A stretch of 5,968 nucleotides of DNA, from the NCBI GenBank assembly GCA_902562015.1, contig CACERX010000063.1:1-5968 (forward strand), in the 5' to 3' direction. Shown here one piece after another: positions 1-5,968 of the stretch. Position numbers and translations under genes: made by a program. How positions within the stretch are numbered: position 1 is the stretch's first letter; every line of letters starts with the position of its first letter. Origin of the DNA: an uncultured SAR324 cluster bacterium. Lineage in GTDB: Bacteria > SAR324 > NAC60-12. The notes beneath the pieces are model-generated. The model was not told the DNA's origin. It saw nothing but the letters and a program-made list of their open reading frames with translations, and ran no database searches.

Positions 1-72
1 AGTTACTGCAGTTTTACCAGAGCTGCTGTGCATGCCGGCAACAATAATACCTTTTTTCAAACTTCCCGACAC
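1..72 (-). CDS. cobB: Cobyrinate a,c-diamide synthase (CobB/CbiA type), N-terminal fragment
   Basis: This is the start of a gene that leaves the window at its left edge; only 24 codons are present. The reverse strand reads VSGSLKKGIIVAGMHSSSGKT followed by AVT (the first residue would be Met). AGMHSSSGKT is a P-loop at the extreme N terminus, preceded by a hydrophobic strand (GIIVAG), as in the CobB/CbiA amidotransferase family. These enzymes use glutamine and ATP to amidate the a and c side chains of cobyrinate or hydrogenobyrinate in the cytoplasm. The GTG start at 72-70 is chosen because an in-frame TAG lies six codons upstream and GAGAAG (84-79) sits 6 bases before it as a plausible ribosome binding site. 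The TTG at codon 5 is an alternative. The gene begins 10 bases after the chelatase stop, so the two are probably co-transcribed, which supports a B12 role. Related P-loop enzymes (BioD, CobQ-like) cannot be excluded from 24 residues. Confidence 0.72.
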   Translation of the reverse strand, partial: MSGSLKKGIIVAGMHSSSGKTAVT

Positions 73-82
73 GGCTAACTTC

Positions 83-1816
83 TCACTCTAGTGGAAGCAG
101 CCTTACTGAAGTTCCTTCAGCCAGTTGTGGTAACAAGTGCCGCATTCCACGCTTTAAGCGAGGATGTAGCCAGAGTACGGCCTCAACTCTTTGAGATAGA
201 TTTCTCAGAGCTATACTAAATCTTTTTTTACTATCAGAAACGCCTTTTCCAATCTCTGGACTTAGCATTCCATCAGTACAAAGTAAAACACGATCACCTG
301 GTAAAACTCCTTGTTTTTGTACTGCATTGCAAAGTTTTTTCAGAGCCATTGTCAAATGACTTTTCCCAGATGCTTCATTAAGGTGCATTAAAGTTTTCTT
401 AATCGCTTGTGCAGTCCCACGCTTGATACACCAACGTGCCTGACCATTTTGAAGTATCAATAGATGAAAACGACTAGTGAAAGTTTTTGAACCAAGCATA
501 AGGACAGCATTTCGTACTGAAGACAAAAATCGTGTAGAAAACTCATTGCTGATTACTCCCGAAGACCTGCTAGCATCAATGAATAGCCAAAAATTATTTC
601 TTCTTGCTGGTTTTTGGTATCGCGTATTCCAAGGTTTGCCGGGTGACCATCCTCTTAGTACGGAAGCTTTTAAAGATGAAATCCAACACATACGGGCATC
701 TGAAACAAGTGCTGGAACCGAACGGAATGTCCCTGACACAAATCCATCTGAGTCACGCTTTTTATTCGAACTATTCCACCATTCAGCAAGTTCTGAATGA
801 AGTATAGTTTGTGCTGTTTCGAGAAAAATTTTATCTTTTTCTGCTTCTACTGGAGAGGAGGAAGTTCTAGTAATTTTATTTTGATTTGTTTGCAATTTAT
901 TAGTTGGCATTTCAGGATAATTTTCTCGCGGTTTTGAAAGGTCTGTCGGTGTGTTTTGCTCTAGCCTGTGACCTAGGCACAACATCAATGCTTCTTCCAG
1001 ATCATACTCTGATATTTCGACATCTCCTCTGAAAGCAGCAGCGCATCTTGCGGTACGAATGATTCCCAGTTCCGCACGTACTCCTTCCAGATTCAAAGAA
1101 ACTGATTTCTCAGCAACTTCAGTGCGGAGTTCTTCTGTAATTTTCACATTTTTAAAATGTTTCCTTGCTTGGAGAATCTGTTCACGCAGTTCTTCAAGTT
1201 TTCCCTGATGCTTTTCCATAAAACTTGATGGATCATCATCAAAATTCATCCTCAGACGAACAATTTCCCTACGCTCTTCAACGCTAAAATCATCTTTTAC
1301 AGAGACCCCGTGCATAAAACGGTCAGTTAATTGTGGACGCAAATCTCCTTCTTCTGGATTCATTGAGCCAATCAGGATGTAACGAGCGCTGACATTTTTT
1401 GAAAGACCGTCACGTTCAATTCTGTGCTGACCACTGGCAGCAGAATCCAAAATTGAATCAACTAGATGATCCGGCAGCAAATTAACTTCATCGATGTATA
1501 GCACTCCATTGTTGGCCTGTTCGATTAAACCAGTTTGCATTGACCATTCTCCATCTGCAAGCAAGCGAGATGCATCAATTGCCCCCAACAAACGGTCCTC
1601 TGTAGTACCCAGAGGCACCTCGACAAATGTTGTTTCCAAGTCATTAGAGAAAGAAGGCAATATTTCACGAAATGAACGAGCCAATGTACTTTTAGCGCAT
1701 CCCCGCTGTCCCATCAGTAATAAACCACCTAGTGTTGGATCAATAGCATGATAAAGTAGAGATCGCTTAACCAAATCCATTCCTACAATTGCGGTAAAAG
1801 GAAATATGTAATTCAT
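83..1816 (-). CDS. Fused ChlI/ChlD-type cobaltochelatase ATPase subunit (AAA+ and VWA domains)
   Basis: This is a motor subunit of an ATP-dependent metal chelatase. Residues 1-285 form a ChlI/BchI-type AAA+ domain: Walker A GQRGCAKST (36-44), Walker B VLYIDE (105-110), the family signature SMNPEEGDLRPQLTDRF (151-167) with sensor-1 Asn153 and candidate arginine fingers, and a sensor-2 region around GVRAELG (245-251). Residues about 286-345 form a polar linker rich in Pro, Thr, Asn and Lys. Residues about 405-577 form a VWA domain with a MIDAS: DASRS (414-418), Thr489 and CTDG (513-516). Fused I-D proteins of this kind work with a CobN-type large subunit to insert cobalt into the corrin ring; no partner is in view. 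At 577 aa it is somewhat short for the fused family (usually above 600 aa, from memory), probably because of the linker. Oddities are Cys40 in the P-loop and Arg417 where MIDAS motifs usually have Gly. The ATG start has no clear Shine-Dalgarno. The cobB-like gene follows 10 bases downstream. A magnesium chelatase role is less likely given that neighbour. Confidence 0.88.
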   Translation of the reverse strand: MNYIFPFTAIVGMDLVKRSLLYHAIDPTLGGLLLMGQRGCAKSTLARSFREILPSFSNDLETTFVEVPLGTTEDRLLGAIDASRLLADGEWSMQTGLIEQANNGVLYIDEVNLLPDHLVDSILDSAASGQHRIERDGLSKNVSARYILIGSMNPEEGDLRPQLTDRFMHGVSVKDDFSVEERREIVRLRMNFDDDPSSFMEKHQGKLEELREQILQARKHFKNVKITEELRTEVAEKSVSLNLEGVRAELGIIRTARCAAAFRGDVEISEYDLEEALMLCLGHRLEQNTPTDLSKPRENYPEMPTNKLQTNQNKITRTSSSPVEAEKDKIFLETAQTILHSELAEWWNSSNKKRDSDGFVSGTFRSVPALVSDARMCWISSLKASVLRGWSPGKPWNTRYQKPARRNNFWLFIDASRSSGVISNEFSTRFLSSVRNAVLMLGSKTFTSRFHLLILQNGQARWCIKRGTAQAIKKTLMHLNEASGKSHLTMALKKLCNAVQKQGVLPGDRVLLCTDGMLSPEIGKGVSDSKKRFSIALRNLSQRVEAVLWLHPRLKRGMRHLLPQLAEGTSVRLLPLE

Positions 1817-1845
1817 TTTCTATTTTATTATTCAAAAGGCTATTT

Positions 1846-1874
1846 ATTCTTCCAGTAACAGAAAAAACACTCAA
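1846..1874 (-). promoter_or_regulatory. Weak candidate sigma70 promoter for the chelatase operon
   Basis: On the minus strand TTGAGT (1874-1869, 4/6 to TTGACA) is followed by a 17-base spacer and AAGAAT (1851-1846, 4/6 to TATAAT). Transcription would begin near 1839, about 23 bases before the chelatase ATG. It lies just downstream of the terminator of the preceding operon, where a promoter is expected. In such AT-rich DNA a match of this quality can arise by chance. Confidence 0.25.
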
Positions 1875-1936
1875 GTATGTTTAATTTTGTTGTGCATTAA
1901 TTTTGGTTTGTATGAAAAATCTTAAACTAATGAAAC

Positions 1937-1966
1937 AAAAAGTCTTCTCTTGATAATAACAAGAGA
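1937..1966 (-). terminator. Intrinsic terminator after the membrane glycosyltransferase operon
   Basis: On the minus strand the RNA forms a perfect 7-bp stem, UCUCUUG (1966-1960) with CAAGAGA (1952-1946), around a 7-base AU loop, followed by AGAC and a run of five U. The hairpin begins 2 bases after the stop codon of the small anchored-protein gene. The stem has only three G-C pairs and the U-run starts 4 bases late, so efficiency is uncertain. Read on the plus strand the same hairpin is followed directly by TTTT, but no plus-strand gene ends here. Confidence 0.6.
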
Positions 1967-1968
1967 TT

Positions 1969-2667
1969 TTAAAATAAGGTATAAATCTCAGTATGTAGAC
2001 TTTGACTCAGAATACTATAGTTTTTTTTCTGTTTAGGAAGAACAACTCTCAATTGTTCGGGTTCATATATTAGAAGCATTTTTTCTTTCAAGTTAGGCCA
2101 CTCTATAACCAACTTTGTAGGTGAAGAGAAATAGTAATCTAAATGAAAAGAACTAATTGTTTTTCCATTTATAATCAAATTATCAGCCTTTATTGTCATA
2201 TTCCACCATCCCTGTTTATCTTCTAGATTTCTGAAATCTGAATGTACAAAATAGAAGTCTCTGGAAAGCGAGCTGTTAAGACTTTCCACATGAAGCCATC
2301 GCATCGGTAGGGAGGAAACATCAATTTTGTTGCATTGGAGTTCAGCATTAAGCCTAAACCATCCCGGGCTGATTAACAAAGTACATTTTGACAACTTTAT
2401 TGATTGAAATATTTTTAACCAAGAATTTGGGAGCACCGAATCTGAATTTCGAGCAATATTCAACAACGGCAATTTTATTAATACAGGCCAAAAAGAAATT
2501 TCAATGTCAGTTAATTCAGTCAGCATTCCAGAATCCTCGAAAGAGCGAATCATATTTTTCCGGAAATTTTTCTCTAGGTTAAGGGCAGTTTCTGGGTAAA
2601 ATGTCAGTGATACAAGAATTAAAAATAACGCCAGAATCAATACAGTTATCCATTTCACGTATTTCAT
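1969..2667 (-). CDS. Membrane-anchored protein of unknown function, probably extracytoplasmic
   Basis: This is a 232-residue protein. It starts MKYVKW and has one hydrophobic segment at about residues 5-24 with Lys before it, so it is probably a signal anchor with the remainder outside the inner membrane. The rest alternates short hydrophobic and polar stretches (for example IKLSKCTLLIS, WWNMTIKADNLIING), suggesting mostly beta structure. No catalytic motif was recognised. The anchor, the following YPETAL segment and the beta-rich body are loosely reminiscent of GspN or AsmA-like inner-membrane proteins, but this is only an impression. The start at 2667 is preferred because its ATG overlaps the TGA of the upstream glycosyltransferase (ATGA), the usual sign of translational coupling, and it places the lysines right before the membrane segment. 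An in-frame ATG six codons earlier (2685) would give 238 residues beginning MDHGHT. Neither start has a strong ribosome binding site. The tight coupling suggests it assists the glycosyltransferase. Confidence 0.75.
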   Translation of the reverse strand: MKYVKWITVLILALFLILVSLTFYPETALNLEKNFRKNMIRSFEDSGMLTELTDIEISFWPVLIKLPLLNIARNSDSVLPNSWLKIFQSIKLSKCTLLISPGWFRLNAELQCNKIDVSSLPMRWLHVESLNSSLSRDFYFVHSDFRNLEDKQGWWNMTIKADNLIINGKTISSFHLDYYFSSPTKLVIEWPNLKEKMLLIYEPEQLRVVLPKQKKNYSILSQSLHTEIYTLF

Positions 2668-4229
2668 TGTATGCCCATGATCCATATTTGATTATTATAC
2701 ACTCCCATTTTCTTTAATGGTTCTAGCTGATTTAAATACCAGCTGACTATTGGAGACTGTAAAAGAAGTTTATCCTGAAAAACCAGTATAGAGTGGCAGA
2801 ATAATGATCCAGTTTTGTTTAATCCTTCCAATTGTGGATCAAAGCGATAATGGAACATTTCATCCGCTTTTTTTATTCCAAGTCTTGATACGAAACTTAT
2901 TCGTGGTTTATCACTACACTCTTCTACTATCTTATGGGCCAGAACCTCTGTATAGCCGATATCACTAAGGTAAGGGGAACTATACTCCTCCCATGCCCTC
3001 CAGTAACTAAAAATACCCTGATTAATTACATACAGTATAACCCCGTAATATGCGATCTTCCTAAGGTATTTGCCTTTCAATTGGCCCGGTAGAACTGCTA
3101 CCAGTAAAAATAAAAGTGGCGTGAGGAACTGGAAATAATGAGGAAACATTACAATGCCTGAAAGGAGATACAATAAAGTCGGCATGAACACACAGTATAA
3201 AGCGATTGGATAACTCCTTTTGAAATCCTTCTCTTCCTGATAAAAGGGCAAAAAGTGAAAAAATATTACTTTCCAGGAAATAACACGACTTTTCTGTAAA
3301 GAGTGGAGTTGTTTTAGAGTCCAAAATAGTATCAATAGAATTATTATTCCTCCAACTGAAAGCCAATTAAACCAGAAAGTTTCATAAGGGAAGGTGTTGG
3401 TTCCATAACCCAAATAAATAGTATTTTCGCGTGTAAGCCCAGAGCCACTTAAATAATTCAATAGAGATTGAGCAGGACTGAGAAAATCCTTAAAAAGAGA
3501 GGAATGATATTTAGGCTCATTATTCCAATCAATGAAAAATATGTGAAAAATTATCCATGGAGTAACTAATATCAATTGGACAAACACCTGGATAAACCAA
3601 TGCCTGTAACGAGGAAGTTTGCCCAAAATAACTAAGGCTGATACAAATCCTATTATCAAAGTCACAGACATTGTGTGAAGCTGAAAAGCGATATTTAGAA
3701 ACACAGATGCTAAATGGAAAAACCAAATATTTAAAGAGTTCTTAATGTAATGAAAAAAACATATCAAAAATAAGGACACAAAAAGAGGAATGTAGTTTGG
3801 AGGCCATGGGAAAGAGGAAAAATATAAGGACCAAACATGTGTCAAACTTAACGAAACATATATCAAAAATTCAGAAAAAGGACGAAGCTTCAGTAATGTC
3901 AAACCCATAATCAAAATCCCAATCATATAAGCAACTGCAGTAGAAACGTATATGACCCATGGACTAACCGTGATTGCAATCAATGGAGTAAGGAGGTAAT
4001 GTATCATTGGAAAATTAAAGTTCAACCTGCTGGTTCTCATTCCTACCAGACGTAATTCACCATCCAGAATTTCTCTCGAAAATTCAATTAGTTTATATTG
4101 ATCTAACCAGAAAGAGTTCGCAGAAATCGTACTGTAATAATAAAACCACATGATAACTGCAATTAAGCAGATTAATAGGAACCAAACTCCGATGTATTTC
4201 AAAAAACTGTCTGTTATTTTTTTTTGCAT
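2664..4229 (-). CDS. Polytopic membrane glycosyltransferase, GT-C / GT39 (PMT)-like
   Basis: This is a 521-residue integral membrane protein with about 10-11 hydrophobic segments (roughly 12-32, 74-93, 95-115, 120-137, 145-162, 167-200, 212-232, 288-304, 341-358, 362-380, 389-408) and a hydrophilic C-terminal part (about 410-521). The layout fits GT-C enzymes, which transfer sugars from polyprenyl-phosphate donors at the outer face of the inner membrane. The first external loop carries WLDQYKL, whose Asp43 is at the place where GT-C enzymes keep their catalytic acid. Other family-like stretches are PWPPNYIPLF (141-150), FQLHTM (182-187) and the late PHYFQFLTP (363-371). Substrate and acceptor cannot be read from the sequence. 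The ATG at 4229 follows a plausible promoter but has no Shine-Dalgarno. Codons 2-5 contain a run of nine A, a possible slippage site. The stop overlaps the next gene's start by four bases. Confidence 0.75.
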   Translation of the reverse strand: MQKKITDSFLKYIGVWFLLICLIAVIMWFYYYSTISANSFWLDQYKLIEFSREILDGELRLVGMRTSRLNFNFPMIHYLLTPLIAITVSPWVIYVSTAVAYMIGILIMGLTLLKLRPFSEFLIYVSLSLTHVWSLYFSSFPWPPNYIPLFVSLFLICFFHYIKNSLNIWFFHLASVFLNIAFQLHTMSVTLIIGFVSALVILGKLPRYRHWFIQVFVQLILVTPWIIFHIFFIDWNNEPKYHSSLFKDFLSPAQSLLNYLSGSGLTRENTIYLGYGTNTFPYETFWFNWLSVGGIIILLILFWTLKQLHSLQKSRVISWKVIFFHFLPFYQEEKDFKRSYPIALYCVFMPTLLYLLSGIVMFPHYFQFLTPLLFLLVAVLPGQLKGKYLRKIAYYGVILYVINQGIFSYWRAWEEYSSPYLSDIGYTEVLAHKIVEECSDKPRISFVSRLGIKKADEMFHYRFDPQLEGLNKTGSLFCHSILVFQDKLLLQSPIVSWYLNQLEPLKKMGVYNNQIWIMGIQ

Positions 4230-4261
4230 AAATTAAATGAAAATTTCTATTGTAATTCTCT

Positions 4262-4290
4262 TTTATAACAAAACAAAAAAATTGACACAA
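4262..4290 (-). promoter_or_regulatory. Candidate sigma70 promoter for the glycosyltransferase operon
   Basis: On the minus strand TTGTGT (4290-4285) is followed by a 17-base T-rich spacer and TATAAA (4267-4262, 5/6 to TATAAT). Transcription would start near 4255, about 25 bases before the ATG at 4229. The position, spacing and strong -10 support it, while the -35 matches at only the first three bases. Confidence 0.42.
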
Positions 4291-4518
4291 TTGTTCAGGC
4301 TGTTTTTTTACATCAATTTCAAATCGAGAAATGATTATAGTTGATGACTGTTCACTAGGGCGATACACAAAAATTATTACATAAAAAGTAAGTAATCTTG
4401 TTGATCTAATAATCTAGCACAAACAGAATTAGGGCAAATGTTCTTACTTAAGTCCTAGTTTGCAAATAAATTTGGGAGATAGTAATTATTTAAGATGCCC
4501 ATCTTTAATACAATCTCC

Positions 4519-4537
4519 ATTAATATCGAGTATTAAT
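4519..4537. repeat. Inverted repeat with 7-bp perfect arms
   Basis: ATTAATATCGAGTATTAAT has perfect 7-bp arms (ATTAATA and TATTAAT) around the 5-base centre TCGAG. The arms are entirely A/T, so it is a poor terminator and no U-run follows. It could be a protein-binding site upstream of the element at 4562-4589, but such repeats are common by chance in this composition. Confidence 0.3.
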
Positions 4538-4561
4538 AAAGCCGATTTTAGATACGAATGC

Positions 4562-4570
4562 TGATATGAT
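4562..4570 (+). promoter_or_regulatory. Extended -10 promoter-like element
   Basis: TGATATGAT contains TATGAT (5/6 to TATAAT) preceded by TG one base upstream, the extended -10 form that can work with a poor -35. No good -35 is present (CCGATT at 17-base spacing). A transcript would begin near 4577, inside the palindrome at 4574-4589. The first ATG after it, at 4603, is preceded by GAGG at 4591-4594 but opens only eight codons. The next real gene starts at 4973, so this would be a leader of nearly 400 bases, the promoter of a lost gene, or a chance match. Confidence 0.3.
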
Positions 4571-4573
4571 ATT

Positions 4574-4589
4574 TTGTAAATGTTTACAA
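4574..4589. promoter_or_regulatory. 16-bp palindrome resembling a LacI-family operator
   Basis: TTGTAAATGTTTACAA is an inverted repeat with perfect 7-bp arms and central TG. It matches the catabolite-responsive-element consensus WTGNAARCGNWWWCAW, bound by the LacI-family regulator CcpA in Firmicutes, at every position except the central C, which is T here. LacI-family operators generally have this pseudo-palindromic form. Its position over the predicted start of transcription from the extended -10 at 4562-4570 is what a repressor site would show. The regulator is unknown, and CcpA itself would not be expected if the organism is Gram-negative. Confidence 0.4.
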
Positions 4590-4972
4590 TGAGGGAAACT
4601 CAATGAGTTCAGAATTTTTTTTGAATTAATTGGTCAAAACAATAATAGCTTTTCTTCCAAATATGTTTGCAAATTAAGATTTGACTGACATGGAAACATG
4701 TTAGAAAGTGTCTCGGAATGACATTTTTAACAAAGTTAAATCAAAGACAATCGTTTTAGTATTTATCCAAAATTAAATTTTAAGGTTTAAAAACCAGATT
4801 TTAGAATCTATGAAGTGGTAGCTTCTTATTCTGGAATAAATTTAAATGAAGAGGGAAAATTAACTAGGAAGATGACGTTTAAGATTTCAGGGGTAAACTC
4901 AAATTTAATTTGTTAATCACTAACTCTTTTTCCAAGAAAAAATTAATTCCAATTCTTTTTTTTCTTAAACAC

Positions 4973-5968
4973 ATGTTTCAATCAAGTCTGCGATTCTTGA
5001 TAATTTCACTAAGTGTATTGACTATTCTAGTTATTTCAACACATCCCACAATAATCTCTTACCTATATCATGCCCCAGGTTTAATACCATCCATAGGGTT
5101 TCGTTTATTGTCATTATTTCTATCAATCGTTTTGATTATAGCTTTTCATGGAATAGGATTATTGACCTGTAAATTAATTGGTTTCAAAATGTTCCCAAAA
5201 AATATGGAATTCCCTACAAGGTTTTTCATAGGGTTTTTACTAGCAAGTGCAGCAGTTTATTTATTGGGATTTTCTGGAATACTCCATAAAGAAATTTTCT
5301 TCACAGTAGTTTTGTTTGGAGTATGCATTTCTATTCATAAAATAAGTACGATCACATCTAAAAATTATTTGCAGTTAAATACTTTGAAAAAAGAAAATGG
5401 GGGTAAGCTAGTAATAACTTGTGTTGGATTTTTTTTGCTAGCCCGTATGTTTCCAATATTAAACTTTAATTCTTTTGGAGACCCCCTTTTTTATAACTTA
5501 CCCGTCGGCAGAGATTATCTAGAAGCCGGAGTATTTCAATGGATTGAACAAGCTGAGTATTATTGGCAGGCAGGTTTAAGCGAAATCGGACTGATATATC
5601 TACACAGTTTAACATACCATTCAGTGTTAGTGCAGTTTACAGCCCAAGCATTTTACTATCTAACAGGCACTTTATTTTTACTACTCATTTTACATAAAGG
5701 ATTGTTTTCAAAGTTAATTCCAGAAAAACACAGCCTATGGATTGCATTCAGTTTCATCGCAATGGACACATTTAGATTCGAATCTATCGTTGCTAAATCT
5801 GATTACTGGTTAGCTGTTTTATTTTGTTTGATAATAGTTTTTTTATTTGAAGTTTTGACAGAAAAAACTCCGGAAATTCGATTGCAATTATTAAAAATAA
5901 TTATGTTATTTTGTGGACTCTGCTTATCTATCAAGACAACAAGTATTTTATTTTTAATCCCTGTTTGT
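4973..5968 (+). CDS. Polytopic membrane protein, GT-C / GT39-like glycosyltransferase (C terminus outside window)
   Basis: This gene is open for 332 codons from ATG to the right edge with no stop, so only its N-terminal part is seen. The protein starts MFQSSLRFLI and has hydrophobic segments at about 5-22, 44-66, 83-101, 107-121, 146-162, 222-242, 255-266, 276-294 and 306-332. After the fifth segment lies GDPLFYNLPVGRDYLEAG (169-186), resembling the acidic-residue loop D-x-x-x-Y-x-L-P seen in several GT39-like membrane proteins. Later, AKSDYW (274-279) and GLCLSIKTTS (315-324) resemble paired family features (an Asp before one helix and a Lys at the end of another). It probably transfers a lipid-linked sugar, or at least belongs to a surface-glycan pathway; the substrate is unknown. 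No Shine-Dalgarno precedes the ATG. The frame is open back to 4883 without another ATG; a TTG at 4910 is a weak alternative. It diverges from the other glycosyltransferase-like gene. Confidence 0.7.
   Translation, partial: MFQSSLRFLIISLSVLTILVISTHPTIISYLYHAPGLIPSIGFRLLSLFLSIVLIIAFHGIGLLTCKLIGFKMFPKNMEFPTRFFIGFLLASAAVYLLGFSGILHKEIFFTVVLFGVCISIHKISTITSKNYLQLNTLKKENGGKLVITCVGFFLLARMFPILNFNSFGDPLFYNLPVGRDYLEAGVFQWIEQAEYYWQAGLSEIGLIYLHSLTYHSVLVQFTAQAFYYLTGTLFLLLILHKGLFSKLIPEKHSLWIAFSFIAMDTFRFESIVAKSDYWLAVLFCLIIVFLFEVLTEKTPEIRLQLLKIIMLFCGLCLSIKTTSILFLIPVC

Larger units (their letters stand above)
4230..4972. other. Large AT-rich divergent intergenic region without a convincing gene
   Basis: These 743 bases separate two divergent membrane-protein genes and sampled lines are only about 22-30% GC, lower than either neighbour. 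They hold the minus-strand promoter at 4262-4290, an extended -10 element and operator-like palindrome at 4562-4589, and an inverted repeat at 4519-4537. Three plus-strand stretches look protein-like without making a gene: 4433-4561 (43 codons, no start), 4603 onward (8 codons from a GAGG-preceded ATG, or 28 if the T8 run were T9), and 4791-4913 (41 codons, including EVVASYSGINLNEEGKL, no useful start). Open stretches of about 40 codons are expected by chance at this composition, so they are only hints of gene decay. No tRNA, riboswitch, CRISPR repeat or insertion-sequence end was seen. No clear promoter was found close to the gene at 4973. Confidence 0.6.

Noticed and set aside
477..807. Two plus-strand open frames of 107 and 67 codons
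   Set aside because: They lie opposite the well-supported VWA domain and linker of the chelatase gene and their translations show no recognisable domain.
1817..1968. Possible cobalamin riboswitch upstream of the chelatase gene
   Set aside because: No B12-box-like segment was seen, and after the terminator too little sequence remains (about 130 bases, very AT-rich) for the roughly 200-base structured element.
4282..4287. Perfect TTGACA on the plus strand, as a -35 for a rightward promoter
   Set aside because: No acceptable -10 lies 16-19 bases downstream (only T-rich sequence), and no gene follows within 600 bases on that strand. It overlaps the better minus-strand promoter.
4093..4368. Minus-strand open frame of 91 codons
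   Set aside because: Its second half overlaps the N terminus of the glycosyltransferase gene in another frame, the sequence shows no family features, and it crosses the predicted promoter of that gene.
4873..4916. Short ORF MTFKISGVNSNLIC preceded by AGGAAG, as a leader peptide for the right-hand gene
   Set aside because: The purine-rich sequence abuts the ATG with almost no spacing, and no attenuator hairpin or regulatory codon run is visible.
4934..4966. A/T-rich hairpin (AAGAAAAAATT with a T-rich partner) just before the gene at 4973
   Set aside because: The stem needs a bulge and has almost no G-C pairs, so it is explained by adjacent A and T tracts.

Overview
The window comes from an AT-rich bacterium. 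Sampled lines give roughly 40-50% GC in the left third, about 32% in the middle gene, 22-30% in the large gap and about 28-37% in the right gene. It is probably Gram-negative: two polytopic glycosyltransferase-like membrane proteins occur with a membrane-anchored, apparently extracytoplasmic protein. No taxon can be named from the sequence alone.

Left third (1-1816, minus strand): a cobalamin (vitamin B12) module. A fused ChlI/ChlD-type chelatase subunit (AAA+ ATPase plus VWA domain, 577 aa) is followed after 10 bases by the first 24 codons of a CobB/CbiA-type cobyrinate a,c-diamide synthase, which runs off the left edge. The edge codons hold its P-loop. The chelatase subunit would power cobalt insertion by a CobN-type partner that is not in the window. 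A short gap (1817-1968) carries a hairpin terminator for the next operon and a weak candidate promoter for the chelatase. No B12 riboswitch is visible.

Middle (1969-4229, minus strand): a two-gene operon. A GT-C/GT39-like integral membrane glycosyltransferase is followed, with an ATGA stop/start overlap, by a small protein with an N-terminal membrane anchor. The pair probably handles a lipid-linked sugar or surface glycan outside the inner membrane. The small protein is not confidently assigned.

Gap (4230-4972): 743 bases, very AT-rich, without a convincing gene. It holds a sigma70-like promoter for the minus operon, an extended -10 element next to a 16-bp palindrome resembling LacI-family operators, a second 7-bp-arm inverted repeat, and several short protein-like open stretches that may be gene decay or chance.

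Right end (4973-5968, plus strand): the first 332 codons of another polytopic membrane protein with GT-C/GT39-like features, cut by the window edge. The two divergent membrane glycosyltransferase-like genes around a low-GC gap look like a surface-polysaccharide accessory module beside a cobalamin locus.
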